Source of the DNA: Psychrobacter sp. I-STPA10
GTDB lineage: Bacteria > Pseudomonadota > Gammaproteobacteria > Pseudomonadales > Moraxellaceae
NCBI RefSeq assembly: GCF_021012795.1
Contig: NZ_VFYU01000025.1
Coordinates: forward strand, 1 to 64,000
Length of the DNA stretch: 64,000 nucleotides
Direction of reading: 5' to 3'
Under the pieces are notes generated by a model. It did no database searches, was not told the origin of the DNA, and saw only the letters and a list, made by a program, of their open reading frames with translations. Position numbers and translations under genes: made by a program. The stretch's first letter is position 1, and each line of letters starts with the position of its first letter. This document shows positions 46,122-55,707 of the stretch, one piece after another.

Positions 46122-46709
46122 ATGACTAAACGTAAAAAACCTTATTTATCAACGATTTATTATTCTAAAACTTACGCTTCTGTTGGTTTTACCTTAGTAG
46201 AGTTGTTGGTTACTATTATTTTAGTGGGTATTATCATTGCTATTGCTACCCCTAGCTTTATTAGCTTATTGTATCGCTTAGAGGCAAAGGACATACGCAA
46301 TAAAATTACAACGGCAATGCGAGTGGCTAAAGTAGAAAGTTTTACTCGTCATCAATATGTGATTATGTGCCTTGCTAATGCTAATAACTTATGTCATAAA
46401 AATGCCACAGATCGCCTAATTGTTTTTACTGATACTAATAATAATCAGCGCTATGATAATAACCAAGATATTCTATTATCAATTCAAGCACTAGATCTAG
46501 ATTATGGACATACCTTTTTGCGTGCAAGTTTAGGTCGTCATTATATAAAATTTTTTGGTGATACTGGGCGACCTCGAGGTCATTATGGACACATCAAATA
46601 CTGCCCTGATTTAACAACCAATCCAAATAAATACCTTATCTCTTTAAATCAAAACGGCGGTATCAAGTTTAAACCACCAGTGATTCAGGCAACAGATTGC
46701 CCAACTTAA
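46122..46709 (+). CDS. GspH/FimT family type IV pseudopilin
   Basis: The 195-residue prepilin-like protein has a 22-residue basic leader, then the type III cleavage motif G^FTLVELLVTIILVGIIIAIA with Glu5 of the mature protein, followed by PSF. The soluble part includes paired cysteines and a GDTGRPRGHYGHI segment as in GspH/FimT proteins (cut by the prepilin peptidase and placed at the pilus tip, with a possible DNA-binding role in uptake). No other pilus gene is adjacent. Confidence 0.85.
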   Translation: MTKRKKPYLSTIYYSKTYASVGFTLVELLVTIILVGIIIAIATPSFISLLYRLEAKDIRNKITTAMRVAKVESFTRHQYVIMCLANANNLCHKNATDRLIVFTDTNNNQRYDNNQDILLSIQALDLDYGHTFLRASLGRHYIKFFGDTGRPRGHYGHIKYCPDLTTNPNKYLISLNQNGGIKFKPPVIQATDCPT

Positions 46710-46763
46710 ATACTACCTATCAGTTTTATTAACCATACTAAAAGTTAATTAAAAACAAAAAAA

Positions 46764-47600
46764 CTACGGTTGACTGCGCATTGCTTGTCTCATTGCTTGT
46801 ACAGCTTGCTCTAACCCCATAAAGACAGCATCAGCTATCAAGGCATGACCAATATTTAATTCATGAATGCCTACTATATTGGCAATCGGTGCAACATTAT
46901 CTCTTGTCAGCCCATGACCTGCATTGATTAATAGCTTCGGCTGTCGCAGTTGAGCTTGGTTAACAGCAGCCACAATGCGTTGATACTCCTGTCTTAACTC
47001 TACTGATTTTTCAATTAAATCATAAATACCTATCATCTGCTTGTCAGTATTCACATTATGGCTGGCTATTGTCTCTCTGCTTTTGCTAACCATTTGTGCA
47101 TATTGACCTGTATGTAGCTCTATGGCATCAGCTCCACAGGCAATCGCAGCTTCAATTTGTGATATCTCAGGATCAATAAATAATGAAACTTGACACCCAG
47201 CAGTGTGCAACTCATTAATCATGTCAGTTAGCTCAGTGATTTGTGCTACTACATTTAATCCACCTTCAGTAGTCAACTCTTGTCTTTTTTCTGGAACAAT
47301 ACATACCCACTCAGGCTTCACATCACAAGCAATCGCCAGCATCTCATTAGTGGCAGCCATTTCAAGATTCATCCGTGTCGTTAAGCAATTTGCCATACGA
47401 TACACGTCCACATCTTGAATATGGCGACGGTCTTCTCGTAAATGCAAGGTGATACCATCTGCGCCTGCCTGTTCACAGATTAACGCTGCCTGTACAGGAT
47501 CAGGGTAATTCTCACCACGAGCTTGGCGCAAGGTAGCCACATGATCAATATTCACCCCTAAAAGAGGTAGTATTGATGTAGATGAATTAGAATAGCTCAT
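46764..47600 (-). CDS. pdxJ: Pyridoxine 5'-phosphate synthase
   Basis: PdxJ condenses 3-amino-2-oxopropyl phosphate with deoxyxylulose 5-phosphate to pyridoxine phosphate. The 278-residue TIM-barrel protein has [59 protein letters not shown] and [11 protein letters not shown] with [15 protein letters not shown] [14 protein letters not shown]. The length is slightly above the usual 245-260 because of the ends. It is the last gene of the lepA...pdxJ block, 14 bp after recO. Confidence 0.95.
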   Translation of the reverse strand: MSYSNSSTSILPLLGVNIDHVATLRQARGENYPDPVQAALICEQAGADGITLHLREDRRHIQDVDVYRMANCLTTRMNLEMAATNEMLAIACDVKPEWVCIVPEKRQELTTEGGLNVVAQITELTDMINELHTAGCQVSLFIDPEISQIEAAIACGADAIELHTGQYAQMVSKSRETIASHNVNTDKQMIGIYDLIEKSVELRQEYQRIVAAVNQAQLRQPKLLINAGHGLTRDNVAPIANIVGIHELNIGHALIADAVFMGLEQAVQAMRQAMRSQP

Positions 47601-47614
47601 ATTATGCCCCCTGA

Positions 47615-48352
47615 TTAATTTTGATATTTAGCAAACTGTTGCCATAATATACGGCTTTGTAGTGGTTGATAATCGAATAAATAATCGATAAGCTGTCGAT
47701 GCAAAACACCCCACTGCCAGACTAACTCTGCTTTAATCCCTTGCTGCATGGCAATAATATCGCTACCAATAAGTATGTGTTTATATTGCGATGCATCATT
47801 GTTTTTTGATTGATTATAGAAGTTATAAGCGTTGTTTATTTTTGTGTTAGCTATATTAACGAAACCTGCTTGTGGGTCAAAGACATAACTCAAATTTGTA
47901 GAAATTAGTTCTCCCTCGGTATCTTGAAAAAAATCAATTGCAAAACCAAGTTCTGTAAACAGACATTGCTCATAATGGCGTAATGCCAAACGCAGTGCAA
48001 TGTCATCAAGTGGCTCTCTTAATAGATCAAGTGTTGTCTCATAGGTTTGATACAATAATGATTGCTGATCTTCAATGGCTAATAATTGCAAAGTCAGCTC
48101 ATTAATATATAAACCTGCATATTGGTTTTGTCCTACTAAAGAGGTAACCAAGTTAGATATATTGATCTGTTGCAGCGTCTTTAATGCATTTTTCCCAGAT
48201 GCAAACATTTGTAGTGGTACAAAAAGTGGTGCACCTTTTTTACCAATACCATGTATCACACCATATTGCTGGGTAAAAATATAATAAATGGCACGCTTTT
48301 CTTGATAAGGACGATGATGCAGTATATAGCCTGTTAAAGCTTCATTACGCAT
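47615..48352 (-). CDS. recO: DNA repair protein RecO
   Basis: RecO helps RecR load RecA onto SSB-coated DNA in the RecFOR pathway. The 245-residue protein begins [20 protein letters not shown], the OB-fold start, then HGIGKKGAP and a helical domain with YLFELTLQLL-type NELTLQLL. The zinc-finger cysteines of some RecO proteins are absent, as is common in gammaproteobacteria. Its position between era and pdxJ is the conserved one. Sequence conservation in this family is low, so context adds much of the weight. Confidence 0.88.
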   Translation of the reverse strand: MRNEALTGYILHHRPYQEKRAIYYIFTQQYGVIHGIGKKGAPLFVPLQMFASGKNALKTLQQINISNLVTSLVGQNQYAGLYINELTLQLLAIEDQQSLLYQTYETTLDLLREPLDDIALRLALRHYEQCLFTELGFAIDFFQDTEGELISTNLSYVFDPQAGFVNIANTKINNAYNFYNQSKNNDASQYKHILIGSDIIAMQQGIKAELVWQWGVLHRQLIDYLFDYQPLQSRILWQQFAKYQN

Positions 48353-48431
48353 TATGCATCACCTGTTTGATTTAGACAAAATCCATTTTATATAAACAAA
48401 TTATCAATAGTATAGATTGTTATCTATTTAA

Positions 48432-49451
48432 TTAATAACCCAAACTACTGAGTGCTCGCTCATCATCTGACCAGCCACGTTTCACTTTCACCCACAAAGT
48501 TAGCATTACTTTTTTATCAAACAATTGCTCCATATCTTGACGAGCATCCATACCCACTTGTTTAATACGCTGACCCTTATCACCAATAATAATTGCTTTT
48601 TGACCACTACGCTCAACAAAAATCGTCGCATCAATAAAGGTACAAGCCTTTCGCTTACGCCCAGTTTTTGGATCAATGTGTGCAGGCTCATCTTTAAACT
48701 CATCAATTTGTACTGTTAAATCATAAGGGACTTCATCGCCTGCTTGACGCATGATTTTTTCACGAATTATCTCACTTGCTAAAAAGCGTTCGCTACGATC
48801 AGTAATTTGCTCAACATCATAAATAGGTTCACCAACTGGCAGATGTGATTCTATCACCTCTTTTAATCGATCCAAATTTTGGTTTTTTAATGCAGATACA
48901 GGAACAATATCAGCAAAATCAAAACTCTCATGAAACTCTTCAATTAATGGTAATAAACTGCCTTTATCTTTTATAGTATCTGCTTTATTAATCACCAAGA
49001 CCACGGGTAAATCTGTCTGTCCAATCTTCTCTAAAGTTAATAAATCATCTTCACGCCATTGGTCAGAATCCACCACAAACAATACCAGATCCACATCCAC
49101 CAAAGCAGAAGCTGCTGCTTTATTCATACGCTCATTAATCATACGCACTTCATTCGCATGAATACCAGGGGTATCAACAAATACTGCTTGCATATTTGCT
49201 GTAGTTAATATGCCATGAATACGATGACGCGTGGTTTGGGGCTTACGTGAAGTAATAGACAGCTTTTGTCCAAGCAGATGATTCATTAATGTTGATTTAC
49301 CCACATTAGGACGACCTACTATTGCTACATAGCCTGACTTAAAATCTTTAGCTAAATCTGACTGTGCCTCATTAGCAAAAAAATCACTAATAGCCTGCTC
49401 TGAATGATCGACTGGAGTTGACTCTGGTCCACTGTCATTAGTATTATTCAT
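48432..49451 (-). CDS. era: GTPase Era
   Basis: Era binds 16S rRNA near its 3' end during 30S assembly. The product (about 339 residues) has a polar N-terminal extension of 40 residues, then GYVAIVGRPNVGKSTLMNHL (G1), KPQTTRHRIHG, DTPGIH (G3), NKAD (G4), and a KH domain with AIIIGDKGQRIKQVG. ATG 49451 is preferred over 49478 because GAGA lies at a suitable distance. It lies between rnc and recO in the conserved order. Confidence 0.95.
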   Translation of the reverse strand: MNNTNDSGPESTPVDHSEQAISDFFANEAQSDLAKDFKSGYVAIVGRPNVGKSTLMNHLLGQKLSITSRKPQTTRHRIHGILTTANMQAVFVDTPGIHANEVRMINERMNKAAASALVDVDLVLFVVDSDQWREDDLLTLEKIGQTDLPVVLVINKADTIKDKGSLLPLIEEFHESFDFADIVPVSALKNQNLDRLKEVIESHLPVGEPIYDVEQITDRSERFLASEIIREKIMRQAGDEVPYDLTVQIDEFKDEPAHIDPKTGRKRKACTFIDATIFVERSGQKAIIIGDKGQRIKQVGMDARQDMEQLFDKKVMLTLWVKVKRGWSDDERALSSLGY

Positions 49452-49568
49452 TGATATTGTCTCAATATTAAGTATCATTATTGGTATTTGTATTATTGTG
49501 TACTTGCAAATTATCTTTTAGCATATAAATTCAGTTTAGGATAATGAACAAGCGGAGTATATGACAAA

Positions 49569-50309
49569 CTATAGCTTATTTAATTGATTAATCATTATCT
49601 CTGCTGTTTTTTGCTCAGCAATACGCCGACTCTCGCCCGATGCAATCACATCAGGGCAATTATCCAATGCTACCTGACACGAAACAACAAATATTTGATT
49701 GGGTGCATTGCCCTGAGTTTCTAAAAGCTCATAAACAGGTAGTGGAATTTGCTTACCTTGCAACCACTCTTGCAGTCGACTTTTGGCATCTTTTAATACT
49801 TGCGTATCATTGACATTATCAATCAATGGTGCAAACCAGCATAATACACAAAATTTCACGGTTTCGATGCACTGGCTATCGAGATAAATTGCGCCAATTA
49901 GAGATTCTACTGTATCAGCCAATATGGATGCCCGCTGCCGTCCACCGCCTTTACGCTCACCCACACCCAATATGAGATGATTACTCAAAGATAGTTGCTT
50001 GGCAACGATTGCCAAAGACTCTTGACGCACCAAAGTTGCCCGCATACGCGTCAAGCGACCTTCATTTTGATTAGGGTATTGGAAATACAATGCTTCTGCA
50101 ATAATCATCCCCAATAATGCATCACCTAAAAACTCTAGTCGCTCATAGTTCTTCTTACTATCAAATGAGCGATGCGTTAAAGCTAGCTTAGGTAACGCCT
50201 TATCCTTAAAAACATAACCCAAACTTTGTGATAACACCGTTAGGCTGTGATCAAAGTCATAAAAAGACTGACTTGGCATGGCTTTTGGTGATATTTTGTG
50301 TATTGACAT
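49569..50309 (-). CDS. rnc: Ribonuclease III
   Basis: RNase III cleaves double-stranded RNA, including rRNA precursors. The catalytic domain shows NYERLEFLGDALLGMIIAE with the ERLEFLGD signature and the second acidic site DTVESLIGAIYLDSQ. A C-terminal dsRNA-binding domain follows (DAKSRLQEWLQGKQIPLPVY...). ATG 50309 gives 246 residues; GTG 50345 and ATG 50279 are alternatives and none has a strong ribosome-binding site. It lies between the DUF4845 gene and era. Confidence 0.93.
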   Translation of the reverse strand: MSIHKISPKAMPSQSFYDFDHSLTVLSQSLGYVFKDKALPKLALTHRSFDSKKNYERLEFLGDALLGMIIAEALYFQYPNQNEGRLTRMRATLVRQESLAIVAKQLSLSNHLILGVGERKGGGRQRASILADTVESLIGAIYLDSQCIETVKFCVLCWFAPLIDNVNDTQVLKDAKSRLQEWLQGKQIPLPVYELLETQGNAPNQIFVVSCQVALDNCPDVIASGESRRIAEQKTAEIMINQLNKL

Positions 50310-50441
50310 ATAAAACAACTTTTTATTAATAGAGACAATTAACACAAGAAAAAAATATTAATAGCCTCTTAAAAATAGTCTCTTAAAAAATCCGACTTAC
50401 TATACCTTGTGGTAAATTTATAGTAGGTAGACTATATACTA

Positions 50442-50873
50442 TCACTCAGCATCTGCCATGGTAATGTCTTTCTCAAAACGATTGACAATATCAACATTGC
50501 CAAAAAAATTATTGACGACTTCATACTTTGTATGTACTGCCAAATTTCCTTTTTGCTCATTAGTAAACCTCAACATATCTTCAGGTTTACTACTGTAATC
50601 CGCATTTAGACTAAGCTGCTGCGATAAATTACTCATAAACTCTTTGGGGGACTCATTGTCATTATTGGCTTTTTTTAACTCTTGCGCCACTGTTTTTTCA
50701 AACTGATAGTTACCCACTTGTGCCGGAAGAATGGCAACAGCAAGCTTTAAAAAAATACCAATGGTGAGTATGATAAAGACAACCCCACTGACACTTGCTC
50801 CACGTTGAGAGTTTACTAAGCTCGATGCTAATGAGCCAATTACTGGTTTTGAGTCATGGTTGTGAGTTAGCAT
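50442..50873 (-). CDS. DUF4845 family membrane protein
   Basis: The small protein (143 residues) lies between lepB and rnc, the usual place for DUF4845 genes in gammaproteobacteria. After a polar N-terminus, QRGASVSGVVFIILTIGIFL starts the single membrane segment, followed by a periplasmic domain ending VNRFEKDITMADAE. ATG 50873 is chosen because AGAGGA lies 7 nt upstream; the longer reading from 50984 would begin inside a repeat-like intergenic sequence. The function is unknown. Confidence 0.82.
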   Translation of the reverse strand: MLTHNHDSKPVIGSLASSLVNSQRGASVSGVVFIILTIGIFLKLAVAILPAQVGNYQFEKTVAQELKKANNDNESPKEFMSNLSQQLSLNADYSSKPEDMLRFTNEQKGNLAVHTKYEVVNNFFGNVDIVNRFEKDITMADAE

Positions 50874-50930
50874 AACATTTCCTCTTAATATTCTTTCATC
50901 TAATAAATATAATAATTTTTTAATCTTTAT

Positions 50931-51020
50931 TAGGGTCTGTTGAACATTTGTAGGTTTTAGCCTGATGGGGTGAAATTTTAACAAACCCTAGGCTTGATCC
51001 TATAAGCATTCAACGAGACA
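50931..51020. repeat. Possible short repeat between lepB and the DUF4845 gene
   Basis: GGGTCTGTTGAAC at the left and CATTCAACGAGAC at the right are imperfectly complementary ends of an about 85-bp non-coding segment. The text resembles intergenic repeat ends, but only one copy is in the window. Confidence 0.3.
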
Positions 51021-51036
51021 CACGATAAGATAGCAG

Positions 51037-52149
51037 TTAATCAATAGTACCATTGCGTGAAAAAGTTGGCATATTTAATAACCCAGGTTTTTTATGCATC
51101 CAAATATAGACCGCTTTTCCTGCCAAATTTTCATCAGGTACAAAGCCCCAAAACCGTCCATCTGCACTACGATCAGAGTTATCACCTAAAACAAAATATT
51201 CTCCTTGCGGCACAGTGACTTCCCAATCACTATTATGATTAATACTCTTGCCTAAAAAAGGGGAGTAGTCATTAGATAGGGCTGGTGGAGATAAATAACG
51301 TCTAAGATAGGTATGCTTACCTAACTGTTGTTGATAATAACTGGCATACTGCTCTTCTATTTCTCCTTTTTGTTGTGCATCTACAGGAGATAATCGCCAC
51401 TCTCTATTGGCATTAGACCTATCTTTTTCTGGTGTATATAATTGCTCAGTTAAAGAATTATCTGGATGATAGTCAATCTTTTCTGTCTCTACTATATTCC
51501 CATTTACAGATAACTGACCATTGTGATTGCTAACTGTATCACCAGGTAGCCCAATAATACGTTTAATATAATAAATCTTAGGATTTTGTGGATAACGAAA
51601 AACTGCCACATCTCCATGCTTTGGACTACCAGTATCTAGTATTTTAGTGTAAGTAAGTGGCAATCGAATACCATAATCAAATTTATTAACCGCAACAAAA
51701 TCACCTGTATATAAACTTGGTACCATTGATGATGATGGGATATTAAATGGCTCTATAATAAATGAACGTACAATCAATACCACAGCAAGTATGGGAAAAA
51801 AATCATACGCCCAACTGATCAAAAAATGTTCTTGTTTTGTTTGTTGTGGATGACTAACCACATAAACATGGCGCTTAGCATCACGGTATTCACGCTGAGC
51901 TTGCTTTACTGCAACAGGGGCATCTTCTATGACTACTTTATCAATATCATCATAACTAATATGATGCTCGGTTAAACTTTGCTCAAAAGTAGATTGATGA
52001 CGCTCTAAGGCTGCCTGTGCATCTTTAATTGCTTGAGAGTCCACCACTCGCCCACTGGCATGCTGCTTTAGCCACAACTTATCTAATAACCAGATAACCC
52101 CTAATATCAGCGTTACTGGTACTAAAATTAAATTAAAATCAAAATCCAT
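51037..52149 (-). CDS. lepB: Signal peptidase I
   Basis: LepB removes Sec and Tat signal peptides in the inner membrane. The 370-residue protein has an N-terminal membrane segment (FNLILVPVTLILGVIWLL), a second near residue 115-130 (FFPILAVVLIVRSFI), and the catalytic serine at about 141 in IPSSSMVPSL. It also has the general-base lysine at about 196 in YYIKRIIGLPGD, and GDNSDRSADGRFWGFVP. It is longer than E. coli LepB (324) because of an insert near residues 230-280. It follows lepA by 9 bp and is surely co-transcribed. Confidence 0.95.
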   Translation of the reverse strand: MDFDFNLILVPVTLILGVIWLLDKLWLKQHASGRVVDSQAIKDAQAALERHQSTFEQSLTEHHISYDDIDKVVIEDAPVAVKQAQREYRDAKRHVYVVSHPQQTKQEHFLISWAYDFFPILAVVLIVRSFIIEPFNIPSSSMVPSLYTGDFVAVNKFDYGIRLPLTYTKILDTGSPKHGDVAVFRYPQNPKIYYIKRIIGLPGDTVSNHNGQLSVNGNIVETEKIDYHPDNSLTEQLYTPEKDRSNANREWRLSPVDAQQKGEIEEQYASYYQQQLGKHTYLRRYLSPPALSNDYSPFLGKSINHNSDWEVTVPQGEYFVLGDNSDRSADGRFWGFVPDENLAGKAVYIWMHKKPGLLNMPTFSRNGTID

Positions 52150-52158
52150 ATGCCAGCC

Positions 52159-53961
52159 TTACTGGTTATCAACTTGCAATACTGCTAAAAATGCTTCTTG
52201 TGGAATCTCAACACTGCCTACTTGCTTCATACGTTTTTTGCCTTCTTTTTGCTTAGACAGTAGTTTTTTCTTGCGCGACACATCACCCCCATAACACTTC
52301 GCCAATACATCTTTACGCATCGCCTTTACTGTACTACGGGCAATAATTTGACTGCCAATCGCAGCTTGAATTGCCACATCAAACATTTGCCGAGGTATCA
52401 ATTCTTTCATTTTTTCAACCAACTGATTGCCTCGATAGCGGGCTTGATCTTGATGACAAATCATGGCTAATGCGTCTACTTTATCACCATTGATAAGTAC
52501 ATCTACTTTTACCAATCTATCCACTTTATAACAATCAAAATTATAATCAAGTGAAGCAAAGCCTCGAGACACAGATTTTAGGCGATCAAAAAAGTCCATC
52601 ACCACCTCACCCATGGGAATATCAAAAACTAGCTGTACTTGCTTACCCATAAAGCGCATATCAACTTGTACCCCACGACGTTCAATACAAAGCGTCATCA
52701 CATTACCCAAATAATCTTGTGGTACAAGTATATGACAGCGTGCAATTGGCTCACGAAATTCATCAATATTACCTGCATCAGGCAGCCGTGATGGGTTATC
52801 CACTTGAATCACTTCACCATCTTTTTTCTTAATTTGGTAAATCACCGAGGGTGCAGTGGTGATTAAATCAAGATCATACTCTCGCTCTAAACGCTCTTGA
52901 ATGATTTCCATGTGTAGCATACCCAAAAAGCCACAGCGGAAACCAAACCCCAATGCATCTGAGGTATCTGGCTCAAAAAATAATGCCGCATCATTGATTT
53001 GTAGCTTTTGTAGTGCTTCACGAAATTTTTCAAAATCACTGGAGTCAACTGGAAATAACCCTGCATACACCTGTGGAGTTATTTGTTTAAAACCTGGAAT
53101 ACGATCAACATCTGGTGTTTTGGCATGAGTGATGGTATCACCTACCGGCGCGCCTTGAATGTCTTTAATCCCCGCAATGACAAAGCCAACTTCACCCGCT
53201 TCAAGCACTTCCGTTTCTAATGGTTTAGGAGTAAATACGCCCGTTGAGGAAACAAGATGCGACTCTTTGGTCGATTTAATAAAGATTTTGTCATTTTTAC
53301 GCAACGTACCTTGACGTACCCGTACCAAAGACACCACACCCAAATAGTTATCAAACCACGAATCAATAATTAATGCCTGTAGTGGGGCATCACGATCACC
53401 AATTGGTGCAGGAATACGCTCTACCAATACCTGCAAAAGCTCATCAACACCTAAACCTGACTTAGCGGATACTCGGGGCGCATCTATTGCTTCGATACCA
53501 ATGATATCCTCAATTTCTTGAATAACTCGCTCAGGCTCTACCTGAGGTAAATCAATTTTATTGAGGACAGGCAAAACCTCCAGTCCTTGATCCACGGCGG
53601 TATAGCAGTTTGCTACTGACTGCGCCTCCACACCTTGAGCGGCATCAACAACTAACAATGCGCCCTCACAAGCAGCAAGTGAACGAGATACCTCATAAGA
53701 GAAGTCAACATGTCCAGGTGTGTCAATAAAGTTAAGCTGATAACGCTCACCATTCGGATGATCATAGTACAACGTCACAGATTGCGCTTTGATGGTAATA
53801 CCACGCTCACGCTCAATGTCCATTGAATCTAGGACTTGTGCTTGCATCTCCCTATCTTGCAAAGCACCACACGTTTGGATAAAACGATCCGCCAAGGTAG
53901 ATTTGCCATGATCAATATGGGCAATGATAGAAAAATTTCGAATATTTGCTAATGCGGTCAC
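52159..53961 (-). CDS. lepA: Elongation factor 4 (LepA)
   Basis: LepA is a translational GTPase acting in initiation and assembly or back-translocation under stress. The 600-residue product has [52 protein letters not shown], and the LepA-specific C-terminal domain with [28 protein letters not shown]. The length is exactly as expected. It heads the lepA-lepB-DUF4845-rnc-era-recO-pdxJ block. Confidence 0.97.
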   Translation of the reverse strand: MTALANIRNFSIIAHIDHGKSTLADRFIQTCGALQDREMQAQVLDSMDIERERGITIKAQSVTLYYDHPNGERYQLNFIDTPGHVDFSYEVSRSLAACEGALLVVDAAQGVEAQSVANCYTAVDQGLEVLPVLNKIDLPQVEPERVIQEIEDIIGIEAIDAPRVSAKSGLGVDELLQVLVERIPAPIGDRDAPLQALIIDSWFDNYLGVVSLVRVRQGTLRKNDKIFIKSTKESHLVSSTGVFTPKPLETEVLEAGEVGFVIAGIKDIQGAPVGDTITHAKTPDVDRIPGFKQITPQVYAGLFPVDSSDFEKFREALQKLQINDAALFFEPDTSDALGFGFRCGFLGMLHMEIIQERLEREYDLDLITTAPSVIYQIKKKDGEVIQVDNPSRLPDAGNIDEFREPIARCHILVPQDYLGNVMTLCIERRGVQVDMRFMGKQVQLVFDIPMGEVVMDFFDRLKSVSRGFASLDYNFDCYKVDRLVKVDVLINGDKVDALAMICHQDQARYRGNQLVEKMKELIPRQMFDVAIQAAIGSQIIARSTVKAMRKDVLAKCYGGDVSRKKKLLSKQKEGKKRMKQVGSVEIPQEAFLAVLQVDNQ

Positions 53962-54247
53962 GTATACCTACTGCTTCATTATTAATTAAAAGTGGAGTAA
54001 TAAAATATTGTAAATATTATTTTGAAACTCATTTATATTTTGTTGGTTTTTAATCACTGTATCACTGACTGTATGATTGATAGTCAAATGATTAAATGAG
54101 ACTTGATTTTTATTGCTGTAGAGCAATACTACCTTATTCTATCAGTTTTCATCATAAGCAACGATAAAAAAGGTAATATCTTCTTCTAACAGAACAGCTT
54201 ATATACTATAGTCTCTAAACTAAAACTTCTCTAAGCTAAAGTCCATC

Positions 54248-55447
54248 TTATCTTTTTGTGACTAAATATTTTTTCATCCACGGAGAGCGCCCATAAAATG
54301 AACCATTTAGCTGCGTTTGTTCAATTAAAAACTCACGAAATTTTCCATAAAACTCATGATCAGGTAATTGTGGCTGTTGCCAAAACTCAGCCAATGGCTT
54401 AGGATCAGCAAGTTTTGCAATATTATAAATAGCCCGCCCCATCACTTTGGTTGGTTTTTTATGGTAAATCGATTGCAACCCTGTGGTACTGTTAACTGTC
54501 ACCATACCTATACTATGTTTAATTAAAGTTGGCAAATGCATATCACAACCATAAAATACACGCTTTTCAACACCCTGTTGTACAGCCAGCTGCTGAATCA
54601 GTCTAGTATAGTTTCGATGTCCACGATCTAAAGGATGATGCTTAAACACCAATAGCTGATTTGGCTTCGCATACTGAGCAAAACTTGTGATCACCTCAGT
54701 AATAAAATCAGTAATATCATCATAATTACTGTGGTGCGTAATCTGTGAGTCATTATGTACTTGTAAGCTCACTAAAAAATATTGCTGATCATATATTTCT
54801 ACTAACTTTTTTTGCAACTGTTTGTCAGGAATATAACCTATTAACTTGCGCCAAGGTGCTTTGAGCCAAGCACCCGCTTCTTCCCAAGCATTAAGCCCTC
54901 GATAATGCTGATAATGTGGATAGCGATAGCGGTATATACGGCAAATAATATAATACACCGTCGCGGCTATACTCAATCGATAAAAACGATTATGGGTATA
55001 TAAAGGTCGATCATTAGCTGTGGCTAGCTGCTGAATATCAGAGGTATCTAAACGAGAGTAACCATTAATGCCATGCTCTTGTAAGGTAATATAATCAGGA
55101 CGTAAATACCCCTCTTCAAAAACAAAAAAAGAAAGGCCTAGTGACTCGCATATTTGAGCTGCTATTGCATGATGTGGACGACAATCACCAAAACAAACCA
55201 CAGCATCTATCTGTTTGCTTGTAATCAGCTCAGATAACCAAGGTGAAAATGCACTCAGGGTATCCTGATAATTATAAGCTTTGGCATGACGATAAAAAAA
55301 AGCATCACCTGCATTAAAGTTCACTTTACTAACCTGTATCCCACACTGCATTAGAAACTCAGCAAAGCGATGAAAAAAAGTACCCATTTTACCTTGGAGT
55401 AACAACACATGCCGATGTGTAAGCAGACGTTGCATAGAAGCTGCCAT
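54248..55447 (-). CDS. kpsS: Capsule biosynthesis protein KpsS (Kdo transferase)
   Basis: In group 2 capsule systems KpsS adds the first beta-Kdo to lyso-phosphatidylglycerol, forming the start of the glycolipid anchor. The product (about 399 residues) shows VLLLQGKMGTFFHRFAEFL, VVCFGDCRPHHAIAAQIC, FFVFEEGYLRPDYITLQ, KHHPLDRGHRNY and TVNSTTGLQS, typical of the KpsS/LipB family. The in-frame TTG at 55498 is unlikely; ATG 55447 or 55435 are the candidates. It is the most distal gene of the capsule cluster, after kpsC and a 260-bp gap with an 18-bp tandem duplication. Confidence 0.88.
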   Translation of the reverse strand: MAASMQRLLTHRHVLLLQGKMGTFFHRFAEFLMQCGIQVSKVNFNAGDAFFYRHAKAYNYQDTLSAFSPWLSELITSKQIDAVVCFGDCRPHHAIAAQICESLGLSFFVFEEGYLRPDYITLQEHGINGYSRLDTSDIQQLATANDRPLYTHNRFYRLSIAATVYYIICRIYRYRYPHYQHYRGLNAWEEAGAWLKAPWRKLIGYIPDKQLQKKLVEIYDQQYFLVSLQVHNDSQITHHSNYDDITDFITEVITSFAQYAKPNQLLVFKHHPLDRGHRNYTRLIQQLAVQQGVEKRVFYGCDMHLPTLIKHSIGMVTVNSTTGLQSIYHKKPTKVMGRAIYNIAKLADPKPLAEFWQQPQLPDHEFYGKFREFLIEQTQLNGSFYGRSPWMKKYLVTKR

Positions 55448-55641
55448 AAATGAGGATACCACCATAATTACAAATAATAAAAGCACACCTGTTAGCAATC
55501 TGCTATCTAAGTGTGTATATCTAAAAAAATTTATTTAAATGAATAATTTAGTAATTCACACTGATCAAATATAAATCTATATCTATCTAAAATACAACGC
55601 TTCAGTATATCAGTGTCTATATTATCTTTTTCATACTTTTC

Positions 55642-55677
55642 AATATTGTTTATCACTTGAATATTGTTTATCACTTG
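55642..55677. repeat. Perfect 18-bp tandem duplication between kpsC and kpsS
   Basis: Two adjacent identical copies of AATATTGTTTATCACTTG lie 30 bp after the kpsC stop codon (reading on the minus strand). Confidence 0.9.
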
Positions 55678-55707
55678 ACTTAACTGTTTTACTCACCACC
55701 TAAACAA

